DNA of 64,000 nt from Dysidea avara. Its lineage: Eukaryota; Porifera; Demospongiae; Dictyoceratida; Dysideidae. Shown here one piece after another: positions 11,030 through 21,290 of this stretch (the first letter of the stretch is position 1; each line of letters opens with the position of its first letter). Both the position numbers and the translations under genes were made by a program. Under the pieces are notes generated by a model. That model was given only the letters and a program-made list of their open reading frames with translations. It made no database searches and was not told the DNA's origin. The DNA lies in assembly GCF_963678975.1 (NCBI RefSeq), contig NC_089285.1, positions 7,984,694-8,048,693 of the forward strand, written 5' to 3'.

Positions 11030-11850
11030 TAGTTGACTGCTTCATCAGGGTGACTGCTCTATTAGAGTATCTCGATCATACCGAGTTGGATTCTGTGTTT
11101 ATAATTCTGTGGTTTTAAGTCTGATTTTCCTACACCATTGAAGAGCCTTTCTAAGATGATTACTCCATCTGTACAGCAATTTTCAGAGCATTACTCCAAG
11201 CGGTTTTTCTGGTAGGTGTGGCAAGTAATAGTTGTTTATTAGCTAACCTCAATTGCATAATTGTTACACACGTTGGTCTTTTTGTTGTATCTTCGTGGTC
11301 TATAGCTTGATTTCTTTCAAACTACAAAAGGTTTGAGGTTCAATAGTTAATTTTTTTCCTCCGGCCCTAATGGCACTCCCTTCCACCCACATGTCTCTAT
11401 GGAGAGCAAGCTAGAAGAAAATAGATGCTCTGATATCCACTCTGGCATTATCATCAAGCACAGCTGAAAGGTGATGCATAACCTCACAAGACAGGAACGT
11501 AAGTGAGGCTCCACCTGGACATCATGGCACACTTCCGTCATCAAACTAGCAGTCAAATCTCGTACTTCATTATGCCAGATAATTGGAAAAGCACCATGTG
11601 GGTAGCTAAGGGCTGAGACAAGATAAAATCCTTACCACACATGCAGTGCGATGGTAACAGTGATGGTGTAAAGGCATAGCGTAAACAGATGGCATCAATG
11701 AATTCACCTTTATGAAGGGCAAAACCATACTGCTCCAACAGAAGTGCAGACAGCCAGGAAGAGGCCCCTCTCTCCATGCAGCACTCAACAGCTCAGCACA
11801 AGGTGGAGGACAATTAGTTAACCTATCCATGCACCGATTTTCAGCTTTGT
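11030..11850. repeat. Unique tail of the minisatellite repeat (copy 1), interrupted by a LINE fragment
   Basis: 11040-11350 matches 23275-23600 closely (shared words: actgctctattagagtatct, ccattgaagagcctttctaa, ggtttgaggttcaatagtta). The match resumes at 11822 (cctatccatgcaccgatttt) where copy 2 has cctattcacccaccaatttt. The 467 bp between are an insertion. Homology to copy 2 fades after about 11850. Confidence 0.85.
11351..11817 (-). mobile_element. R2-type (REL-endonuclease) non-LTR retrotransposon fragment
   Basis: On the minus strand it encodes ASSWLSALLLEQYGFALHKG, then LCLRYAF-like residues, a zinc-finger-like CMCGKDF with a degraded second half, and LMTEVCHDVQVEP. From memory this is the C-terminal region of R2-like LINEs with a restriction-like endonuclease. 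A frameshift near 11560 separates the two halves. On the minus strand the 3' end is a run of seven A (11351-11357 are T). The flanks caatagttaa (11341-11350) and caattagttaa (11811-11821) form an imperfect TSD; the uninterrupted repeat copy at 23590 has the sequence once. This fits target-primed reverse transcription of a short, truncated copy. Confidence 0.7.
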
Positions 11851-11989
11851 AGTGCTATTATGTAATTCAACAATAATTGACAATATCACGAGTACAACAG
11901 AACCTCCAATTTACAAACTGAGCCTAATTAATTAATCATAGAAAAGATCTCACGTGTGCCTATTACATTGTTGCATGAAAAGGATAACC

Positions 11990-12290
11990 TGTGTGCGTCT
12001 GTATGCAGTGTATTGTTATAGTTTTGGTTCACTACATCTCCCCCTCTTCAAAGTATCTGCTTTGGGGTCTGATTGTTGTTCCTGTCTGTATCCTGGTGGC
12101 CATACGAGCAGGTGGAATGGCTGGCTCATCTGCAGGAGCAATGGAATCTGGCATAGGCTTATGTCACTCCTGTTTCTGTGAATCTGACCAGTCAGTGTTT
12201 GGATATGGTATGAATGAGGAGTATGTTCCAAGTCATGCAAAACCATTGCAATTAACACAGAGGCAATATCCAAGGGTTCCCGGTTATCCT
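11990..12290 (-). pseudogene. Possible C-terminal end of a retrotransposon Pol gene
   Basis: The minus strand reads, with one stop, as YSSFIPYPNTDWSD then PADEPAIPPARMATR and TTIRPQSRYFEEGEM, ending with two stops near 12035. Pro/Arg-rich tails of this kind, ending in a TIRP..RY-type motif, close many LTR-retrotransposon polyproteins. What follows on the minus strand begins TGTAGTGAACC and could be an LTR start. No catalytic domain is present, so the call is weak. Confidence 0.3.
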
Positions 12291-12299
12291 ACAGCATAT

Positions 12300-13242
12300 A
12301 TACATAGTATAAAATACTACATTTACACCGCTCTATCAATGAATTTTTGTAAAAAATATGCTCCAGCTTGAAGTACATCAGCAGCCTTGTATCATTTATC
12401 TGTCTTATTAACCATTTGCTGTGTGTATAAAGAATGCATTGAATCTTACTGAAGTGTAATAAAAGCATTATTTACGAGACTTGTGAATTAGTGAAGAAAT
12501 CTGAACTCCATAAATTTTATCAGTATCTGTCTGAGAACATACGTACGTACCTGAAACCATGACGCTATTACCTCCTTTTTCACATTCAGATATTCATCAA
12601 CTTGGAACCAACACGTGAACACTTCCATTCCCAAACAAAAAAGTGACCTAGAAATACCAAAATATTAATTACTTGAGATAGCCTGTTTTTTGCTGTAAAA
12701 GTCATTATCTAGTACCATAAAATATTACTGTGCCTCTAATTTGAGAACAGCTCTGATGACAATAATTCCAGGGCTGTATTATGGCTATACTATTCAAGGG
12801 CGGCTATACAAATTGTGGCTACTTTATGAGCAGTGACTATTAACCAGTAAAGTATTATATTTTCTGCAATTGCAGTACTCATACTCACTTGATAACATGA
12901 AAAGACAAAGCCTCAATGTATACCTGACATAACTTCATCACCACAATAAAAGACATTTCAATAAGTTTGCTCTGGACGAGTAATCATTTGATGACACATC
13001 CACTGCTGGTGATGAATGGATACAGTAAGGGGAATATTTCTAAAACTTCGTGACACAAATCTTTTTATTTGTGCATTTTCAGACTCACCAAACCTACAAA
13101 AATGAATAAATAGATAATATAACTGTTGAACTGACAGTACATACAAGCCACTTGATCTTGTAATGTACATTAAAATCTGCTGTGAGAGATGAACAAGATA
13201 ATCGAGTTTCGGGGTCACAGAAGCATGAATGTAGACCTCACA
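12300..13242. other. Mostly unassigned; two exon-like minus-strand segments
   Basis: Two minus-strand stretches have exon features. One runs from about 12648 to 12553: acceptor tttctag, open frame with MEVFTCWFQVDEYLNV, donor cag/gtacgt. The other runs from about 13094 to 12960: acceptor tttttgtag, open frame with GESENAQIKRFVSRSFRNIP. I cannot join them in phase or recognise a family. They could be remnants of a host gene or a TE. Confidence 0.25.
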
Positions 13243-15640
13243 CAGGGCCGGGGGAACTGCCCCGGCAAGAGCCGGGCAATATTTTTAATTAGTATTTTTA
13301 ATTTGTGGTAATTATTACTTTATTTGAAAGAGCAAACCTACAATCGAATCGAATTACGTTTTTGGCATGCACGCGAAGGCTGCGGCAGCTCTGAACAGGT
13401 GCCCGTGGAAGTTGATTATAATGAAGACTTGTTTCTTCCAGTGTTGGGTGATAAACCCAATCACCCGAAGACTTTTGCTTTTCCGAAGAGGAAGTTTGGG
13501 GACAAAAAGCCGATCTATCGTTCCTTACAATCTTCGTGGTTCGATAAGTGGCCATGGATCACGTACAACGAGACAGAAGATAAAGCGTTTTGCTTTGTTT
13601 GTATCAAGGCAGTGCAACAAGAAAGAGTCAGGAATTGCTCACTGACCAGCAAAACATCGGATGCGTTTCTCACCCGCGGCTATACGTATTGGAAGGATGC
13701 CACTGGAGAGAAACATGGAGGATTTCCTCTTCATGAACGCTCCCATGTAAGTTTTTATTATTATTCATAGCTATATTGTAACAAACTGCTTTGTTTAATA
13801 CCGCACTAGTTTGAGCATCACTACATTCGTTTCTCTATTTTTTAATTTAGATGCACAAGTGGGCAGCTGATTTAGTCATGAACAAATACAAAGATATTGG
13901 TGAGCATTATGCTGCTGCTGGTACCAACCAAAGGGCAATCAACAGAGCTTACTTGCAAAAAGTTCTTCAAAATGTCATCTTTCTTGCCAGACAAGGCCTA
14001 CCATTCAGAGGCAATTGGATTCCATCAGAAGATGGCGGTGGTGGCTGTGAGAAGGAATCCAACTTTTACCAATTAATGCTGCTACGTGCAAATGACGATC
14101 CAGGGATGTTAGAAATAATGAAACGTAAAACAAACAAGTACACAGATCACCACATACAGGATGAGGTGATTAAGCTTTTGGCTCACAGTCACTTGCGTAG
14201 AATTGCTGCAGACATAAAGGCAGCAGGTTATTTTGCAGTGGAGGCAGATGAAGTCACGGATTCTTCAAATAAAGAGCAGGTTGTTGTGTGTATAAGATGG
14301 GTCGATGACAAGTTCGAAGCACATGAGGATTTTGTAGGCCTCCATCATGTTGATGACATAACTACTGCTACCATTGTTCATTTTGTCACTGATACTGTGC
14401 GCCGCATGACTCTTTCAATGTCAATGTGTAGAGCCCAGTGTTATGATGGGGCTTCCAACATGAAGCGAGTGGCATCTGACATTCAAAAACTTGAGCCACG
14501 AGCACTTTATTTGCATTGCTATGGCCATAGTTTAAATCTTGCTGTATCCGACACTTTGAAAAGTATTAAATGCATGTGTGATGCTCTCGATGTAGCGCTT
14601 GAAATATGCAAGCTTTTCAAATATTCACCTAGGAGAGATGCCATTTTTCACAAGTTTAATCAAGAACTCACACCACAAGCCCCGGGCATACGAAACCTTT
14701 GTCCAACCCGTTGGACTGTGCGTGCTTTATCCCTTGAGAGCATACGCATCAACTATTCTGCTTTAGAAGCAACGTGGGATGAAGCATTAGAAGTTTGCTC
14801 ACAATCAGAAATAAAGGCTAGAATAAATGGAGTTCGATCAAAAATGAAAGGTTTTGATTTTTTGTTTGGTCTTTTGTTAGGTGAGCGGATTCTAAAGCAC
14901 ACCGACAATTTAAGCAAAACTTTGCAAGCTACAGCCATGTCAGCAGTAGAGGCTTATAGTGTGGCCAAACTATGCATAGAAGTTTTCAAGAAAATTCGAA
15001 CAGATGACGATTTTGATTTGTTTTGGGAACTTGCTAAAACTACCCAAAACTCATTGGAAGTCAAGATCCAACCTTACCTCGTGCTCGCAAATGTCCTAGA
15101 CGTTATGAAGATGGCACTGCTGAACCTTATCACCCTCCTGATGTTAAACAGCATTATAAGCAAATATACTTTCGAAGTGTTGATTCAATCATTACTACAA
15201 TTGAAAATCGTTTTCAGCAAAAGGATTATAAAACATACTCAACATTAGAGCAGCTTATTATTAAGGCTGCAACTAAGAAAGACCATTTGCAGGAGCTCAA
15301 TGAAGTGGTGTCTTTTTACGCATCAGATTTTAGTAAATCTGAACTTGAAACTCAACTTGAGCTACTTGGACAAATGAAAATTGCAGTTAGTGGCTGTCAC
15401 CTACAATTCTGTGACATTCATAAATGTTTTCAATCTTTGCCTCCAGCACAGCCATCTCTGTTATCACAAGTGTCTTTGCTTGTAAAGCTGATTGCTTTGA
15501 TGCCAGCCACCAACGCTGTTTCAGAGAGAAGCGCATCATTTGGGAGGTTGCAGAAAATATGTGACCGGATTTGCGAAAAGGTACCTTTTTTGCACATTTT
15601 TCAAAACCTGTTTTTTGTTATTAAAGCATTTGTATAATCA
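13243..15640 (+). pseudogene. ZMYM1-like hAT transposase (TTF zinc finger, DUF4371, hAT dimerisation)
   Basis: A probable hAT end (cagggccgggggaactgccc) starts at 13243. Exon 1 runs to 13746 and exon 2 starts at 13851; the 104-bp intron is gtaagt...ttag, phase 0. Exon 1 has the TTF-type zinc finger (YRSLQSSWFDKWPWI, KAFCFVCIKA). Exon 2 has the DUF4371/RNase H-like core: FAVEADEVTDSSNKEQVVV, AQCYDGASNM, YLHCYGHSLNLAV, NLCPTRWTVRA. After a one-base frameshift near 15070 the frame continues with CPRRYEDGT, YSTLEQLIIKA and the dimerisation motif TNAVSERSASFGRLQKI, ending at 15558. There the expected C-terminus is cut off by the start of another repeat (tgtgaccggatttgc), consistent with insertion at a TA. 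About 700 aa; probably dead. Confidence 0.8.
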
Positions 15641-16360
15641 CATACTATTCGCTGTTAAAATTTTAGCGCGATACACCCAACCGTTATTGAGATATAGGAG
15701 TTTTTCGATTCAATACATTACAAATTAACTTTAATACATCTATCAAACCTGTAGTATAAGATTCCGAATATTCTCCGTAACCAATCAAGACGACAAATCT
15801 TCTTCTTAATCGTGACAAATCGCTGTGTTCAGAAACGGAGTGAAATTACAAAATAAAACGGATTAATTATTGCATGGCTGTTTCTTTTTCCTCGTGACGA
15901 TGTGCTACTGCCATATTCTGTGTAATTCAGATTGTTTGGTGAGTTTATTGTTTACGTAACAAAGTTTTGTTGACTGTAAACACGTAATATACATGTCAAA
16001 TGAAGGATTTCTTTTAGCGCGCACTGTTTCAATGCTTTTGTTGTTCAGTTGTTTAAAATAAGCCGACTAAAGCAAGCAGAGTAAACTATTATACTGGATA
16101 ATAGCCATAGCGAGAACCGTAGTATTATACAATAATTAATTTTAGTTGTTAGCTTCTGTCAGGTTAAAAATGGCGGCGTGATTGTAATTAACCTGGCCTA
16201 TGATATAAACACAGTGAAACACTACTGTAACAGCACTAGTAACTAAAAAATGAGTTAACAGATACAATTCAAAGAGATTAAATACATACAACACAGAAGT
16301 ATTCTGAAGTGGAGGTCATGGCCGAGGTTCTGTTGGTTCAGGACATACGATGTCTTGTAC
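15558..16360. other. Terminus of a TA-inserting repeat, then unassigned spacer
   Basis: 15558-15590 begins tatgtgaccggatttgcgaa, nearly identical to the start of the repeat at 21181. It truncates the hAT gene after LQKI. I find no right end. The rest to 16360 is AT-rich, with no gene recognised. Confidence 0.45.
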
Positions 16361-19300
16361 TTATGTTGGACAAAATTCTTTAATTTTATCAAATAAATAC
16401 CATTTCCTTTCTATAGATAGTCCATCAGGGATGATAACTTGTGGAAGATCTGTGTGATGTGGATGCCATGAAGAATTTTTCCATAAGTTAATACACCGCT
16501 CGGTGTCAGAAATACGGTTTTTCACAAATACCTTTCCAGGGCGTGATGAGCTAAACCTAAAGTGGTGCAACTGCGTTATCCCCTTCAACGCAGTTTTGAT
16601 GGTGTGTTGCTCGAAATACTCTGCCCAGTTGTACATTGGCACTATGTTGCTTCCGTCCTGTGCTCCAACTAGTTGAGCGTAGTTTGGTTTTGCTGACTGG
16701 TTTACTACTCTCACAATATCATCAAGACATCCAATAGAAGTCTTCTTATAGTTTTGCTTCAGCAGTCCAAAACACCAATCAGGACTAATCTGCATGGAAA
16801 TGGACTGATTTTTCTCCAAATCCATGATGATAAAGGAAATGATGTAGCATTGAAATTATAGTATTTCCACCTTTGCCAACATTGGATGCCTCGTCGATCA
16901 AGTAGTTTATCTGAAATTATAGCACATTGGAGATGCAACTCATAAACATCACAGTATCAACTTACTTGCCGAGGAACAGCTTCACAACAGACACCAAATA
17001 TGGCACATTTACGAGGTGTCAGAAAATAAATAGGACCAGGCTGGAAAGGGTTGCTTGGGTAATGGACCTACAATAAGTAAGTCATTATAGTCAGTTAGCT
17101 ATGATTTTATGCAAATACCTGTAGTGCCATGTCAAAGCTGTAATGTATGGTTTTGTTGTTGGAGTTGCAAGGTATTTCTGGTCCAGGAAGAGGAACTTCC
17201 ATCGTTTCACCATGTGTGTACAGCTCTTCCAATGCTTTCACACTGTCCTTGCATGCCTTTCTGTAATAGTCCCTCTCCTCCTTAACATGTTTGATGTGTG
17301 TTTCAGCTTCCTTGATGGTCTACAGTAGGAAAAACAATAGAACTTTGATACTTTTCAGAATAGAATACTGACAAACCTTGATTTGTTAAGTGTTTAGCAT
17401 GTGAAGCTTTGTAATGACAATCTGCACATTATAGACATGGCTTTGTTGTAATTTACAGTAGGTTACTAAAGTGATATTCATCACCAAAATGGTTATCTCT
17501 AATTGGGATATTCTAATATTTTCATGTATTGTTTTCTATAATGTCATGATTATGTCTCTAAATTTACCTGTGACTTTTCTTCTTCTGGTTTATTAATGAT
17601 CTCATAATAGCTGTGCTATTTTGTTGACAGACCCAACACAAATCTGTGCGTGGCTTGGCAATGAGAATGTGTGGGAGCAGCTTTCTCCAGTATGCGAGAA
17701 AAATGGTGTTTGCTACGTATCTGATGCCAGCCTGAATGCAAGAGTCTTTGTAACGTCTCCACACATCCTAAATGTGAGTAAATACAATAATGGTTCAGCA
17801 CTAGATGGTTCTGAGTGGTGTCACTGTTTGAAATGTAAAATAATTGTTTTCTCTTTCTTTTTGTTTGGGTGGGGGAGAGTCATCTGTTTACATCTCTCAA
17901 ATGTTTGCATTTACAATACAACTTGTAGTGCGATTTTGTTGCGCCTGACATATGTGACCGTCTCAGCGAAAACTCACATTGTTTGCACAAGCATGCATAT
18001 TTAGAAAAATGAAAATTATTTGTAAAATTATGCATTCTAAAGGAAAAAGTTTGCAAGTTTAAATGGGGCCGGTTCTCTGGGAAGGAAGTCTCAAAACAAT
18101 GACAACTATATACCATCTTACTCGCCTGCTCATGGAGAGTTCGAAAATCATTGTTTTGTTTCTGTAGCGCTAATGGTATATGGTTGATACGTGCATTTGT
18201 TAACAGTGCAGTAGACGTGAAGAATCTTTGCCATTTCTTTTGTAAAACTGGCTTTGTGAGTAACCACGCAATCAAATACCAGTCTAAACCTATGCCTCAG
18301 TTGATTGGCCAATGACTGCTGAATCTTTTAAGCCAAATTTCAACAGTGTAGGGTAAAGCAAACAAGAGTTACAGCCTCGAATGTAAGCGCATGTAATTTA
18401 TGTTTAGTATAGTTGTTGTACAAATCGATTTTCTTACTCTACCTACTGTCTAGCACTATAATTCCAAAACTGCTCACCGGAATTAGCTGAAATTTGGATT
18501 ATCCACTCCTTAGGCACTAGAGATAACGCTGAGACAATAAAAAGAAATTCGGCAAGTGTGCGAAAAAGCGGTTTTTTGCTGAGACGGTCATGTATAGAGT
18601 ATGTTGTTTCTATGTTTGAAAGCTTCTAATTCTATAAGTCCTTTCATACAAGAAAACTAACCTTTTTACTGCTGCTCGATGGTAACAATTTCATATCGTC
18701 TCTTTTATATCCAGGTATGCGTCCAGGCAAGAGGATGGCATGTTGTTCAGCACAGTTCTGCAGAAACTTGACAGCAGCATTGATGACATCAAATGGCATG
18801 GCGTTGTGAGGAAGACACTTAGTGTTTCCATGGACTCGTGGTGTCATTCCACATTCCAAGTAATGTGACCTAATGGACTGAAGTCTCTTCTTTGGTCCAA
18901 TTCCATAAAGAAACCCAAAGGTAACTGAACAAACCGGAACCCTGTTGTGCATGTAGTCAGAATAGTTCCTTTGTCTCCTTTTAGCCTTGTGTCTACCATC
19001 TATGATGTTCTCACTCCTGTTCAATGTTGTCATCAATGACCCTAAGATGACCATGTCAAGTTCATCGTGTGTCATAAGAGAGGCTTGAGCCCTCATTTCA
19101 ATGAAGTGCTCTGTTGTGAACTGAGAGCTACATGGTCTACCATCAGTCTTCTTGCAACCACATGTGTTTACTACGAACTCTTCACAAAGTAGACCTTCCC
19201 TTTCATCTACCAGTGTACTACTACCTGTGGCTGGAGGTGGTAATGATGAACTGCTACTGTCACTGTTTGAATCCATTCTCCTTCTTTTCCTTGCAGATGT

Positions 19301-19908
19301 TGAACCAGGAGTACTACTGCTTCTGTTGGTAAGTGGTGTGCTAGTGAATGGCTGATTATCATTCAGTGATGTATCAGGCAGTGATGTATCAGGCAGTGAT
19401 GTATCAGGCAGTGATGTATCAGGCGTACTGGTGATCGGCTGACTATCATTCAGTGATGTATCAGGCGTACTGGTGATCTGTCGACTATCAGTAGACACTA
19501 CACTGGCTGGGCAATACACTTCTGGAACACAAGAAGATTCTGGAGTCATCGTTTCCTGGTGGTTATTTGCTAGCGGAGACTGAAGCATGCCACTGCCTGG
19601 AGACATAGTAGTATCAACTGCTGAAGTAAAGTTTAGGGAAATCTCTTCTTCGAAAAGACCTACTGTTCAACTAATTTTAATGTTTTTTGTGTATGTTGTA
19701 AATATACCTGCATTGTTGTCAAATTCTTCATAAGTGTCTTCATCACATTCAGTAGTGTTTACATCGTAACCTAGGTGGAATTTTCACCTCGACATGGCAG
19801 AAATATTTTAATGGATTCCTTACCGCATTCCGATTCTACGTCACTTTCATCATCAAGGTATAGGTCAATATAATACATATATATTTTAGGCCACAGCTCT
19901 TCCCACAT
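16361..19908 (-). pseudogene. DUF7869-type transposase-like gene, seven exons, catalytic core deleted
   Basis: Minus-strand exons: 19908-19824, 19770-19708, 19659-18662, 17767-17568, 17319-17119, 17067-16966, 16910-16361. Junctions are GT-AG and phases agree except where noted. Exon 3 holds a Thr/Pro/Asp repeat (15-bp unit, 19360-19420), a basic RKRRR, a Cys cluster (CGCKKTDGRPCSSQF), then ECGMTPRVHGNTKCLPHNA and LPGRIPGYKRDDMKLLPSS. Exon 4 has DVWRRYKDSC and KPRTDLCWVCQQN. Exon 5 ends HYSFDMALQ; exon 6 has PGPIYFLTPRKCAIFGVCCE. Exon 7 starts INYLIDEASNVGKG and has SPDWCFGLLKQNYKKT and the C-terminal LSIERKWYLFDKIKEFCP. Defects: a frameshift late in exon 4 (about 17590), and a deletion near 16786 that removes the residues between HFHAD and SPDW, including the conserved GQNKN-type segment. 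Best exon map of this family in the window. Confidence 0.75.
17955..18590. mobile_element. MITE in an intron of the DUF7869 gene
   Basis: Inverted ends tgaccgtctcagc at 17955-17967 and gctgagacggtca at 18578-18590 match over 13 bp. TA lies two bases outside each (17951-17952 and 18593-18594), suggesting a TA-duplicating, Tc1/mariner-like MITE, though the outer two bases differ between ends. It lies wholly inside the intron between exons 3 and 4 of the minus-strand gene. The interior is non-coding. A similar end (tgtaaccgtctcagc) is at 61086. Confidence 0.7.
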
Positions 19909-19909
19909 A

Positions 19910-20310
19910 CATTCTGTGTATGTACTTTTTTTAGGTTTGTACTTTTAGTGGATTAATGCATTTCAGCAGTGTTAGTTTTGAGGTTCACTCATTTACAGTC
20001 GGCTTCACACACCTTACCAATACAGGGTGAAATCCACAATAATTATATGTCTCTCGAAAATTTGTATGTATACGGTAACTGACCACACAGTTGTACAGGG
20101 GATGGTACCTTAAAAATAACTGTACTGTACAGTAGAGTACTGCTTTCCTTAGAGGAAGATTTCAACACAACAGCCCTGTATTTAAATTTATGTTATAGGC
20201 GTGCAATGGCAACTTACGTAGTTACAGGAAGGTCTAGTTTTTAGCTCTAAAGAGCATTAAATTGTGAATAAAATGTATGCATAGCAAGCCACTAAATGTT
20301 TCAAAGGGAG
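19910..20310. other. Upstream region of the DUF7869 gene; nothing further recognised
   Basis: No ORF, repeat or clear promoter motif stands out on either strand. Confidence 0.4.
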
Positions 20311-20700
20311 AATATTTGGCCAAGAAATGGCTGTGATGGTAGGTTAATGGTAAAAAGTTTAATAGCGACAATTCAGGTGAATTTTTGTGCCGCTTGGTCT
20401 TGGCACAAAATTCACCTGAATTGTCATTATTAAAATTTTTACCATTAACCTACCATCACAGCCATTTCTTGGCCGCCACCTTGGATTTCACATCTTTTTT
20501 CACCATAGCCTTTTTGAGGGCCGCATGCTTATTTTACAGCTTGGCTGTTTTGGATTAGATTTCATTACTTTTTGTATTTGTATACCCCAAATATGACCTT
20601 TTTAACCTATCTTTTTTTCTTTTCCACAGGAAGAAGAAAAGATGAAGTGGATGTACTTTAAATATTTTATCAGTAAATGTACAAATTATATATATATATA
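20310..20700. repeat. Partial palindromic MITE (copy A) and its flank
   Basis: 20318-20390 (ggccaagaaatggctgtgat... acaattcaggtgaatttttg) is answered in inverted orientation by 20400-20475. The 3' continuation, with ggctgttttggattagattt and an AT-rich tail, is repeated after copy B (21010-21180). So a block of about 460 bp has been duplicated in tandem or two copies inserted side by side. A (TA)n run is at 20687-20706. Confidence 0.7.
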
Positions 20701-20704
20701 TATA

Positions 20705-21022
20705 TATCTAATCCAAAACAGCCAAGCTGTAAAAAAAGTGTGCGGCCCTCAGAAAGGCTATGGTGAAAAAAGATGTGAAATCCAAGGTGGCGGCCAAGAA
20801 ATGGCTGTGATGGTAGGTTAATGGTAAAAATTTTAATGACAATTCAGGTAAATTTTGTGAAGCGGCACAAAAATTCACCTGAATTGTCATTATTAAAATT
20901 TTTACCATTAACCTACCATCACAGCCATTTCTTGGCCGCACCTTGGATTTCACATCTTTTTTCACCATAGCCTTTCTGAGGGCCGCACACTTTTTTTACA
21001 GCTTGGCTGTTTTGGATTAGAT
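20705..21022. mobile_element. Foldback MITE (copy B), almost perfect palindrome
   Basis: Left arm 20705-20858 starts atctaatccaaaacagccaa and the right arm ends ttggctgttttggattagat at 21022. The arms are about 150 bp, highly similar, with a loop of only about 10 bp. The whole unit can fold into one long hairpin. Any ORF here is a by-product of the palindrome. Confidence 0.8.
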
Positions 21023-21180
21023 TTCATTTCTTTTTGTATTTGTATACCCCAAAGCCGGCCTATGGCCAGCTTTGGGACTTTTTTAACCTATGTTTTTTTT
21101 CTTTACTACAGGAAGAAGTAAAGATGAAGTAGAAATACTTTAAATATTTTATCAGTAAATGTACAAATTATATATATAAT

Positions 21181-21290
21181 ACATATGTGACCGGATTTGC
21201 AAAAAGGGGCCTTCCACACACATCCAATTTGCCAACTTTGACAATTGATAACTTCAGATTGGAAAGAGCTATTGCCTTGAAATTTGGGCA
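21181..21290. repeat. Left end of the large minisatellite repeat (copy 2)
   Basis: Starts tatgtgaccggatttgcaaa, almost the same as 15556-15580, then unique sequence leads into the array. This marks the family's left terminus, probably next to a TA. Confidence 0.55.

Noticed and set aside
20708-20968. 86-residue minus-strand ORF
   Set aside because: Lies across the arms of a palindromic MITE; the translation is a by-product of the inverted repeat.
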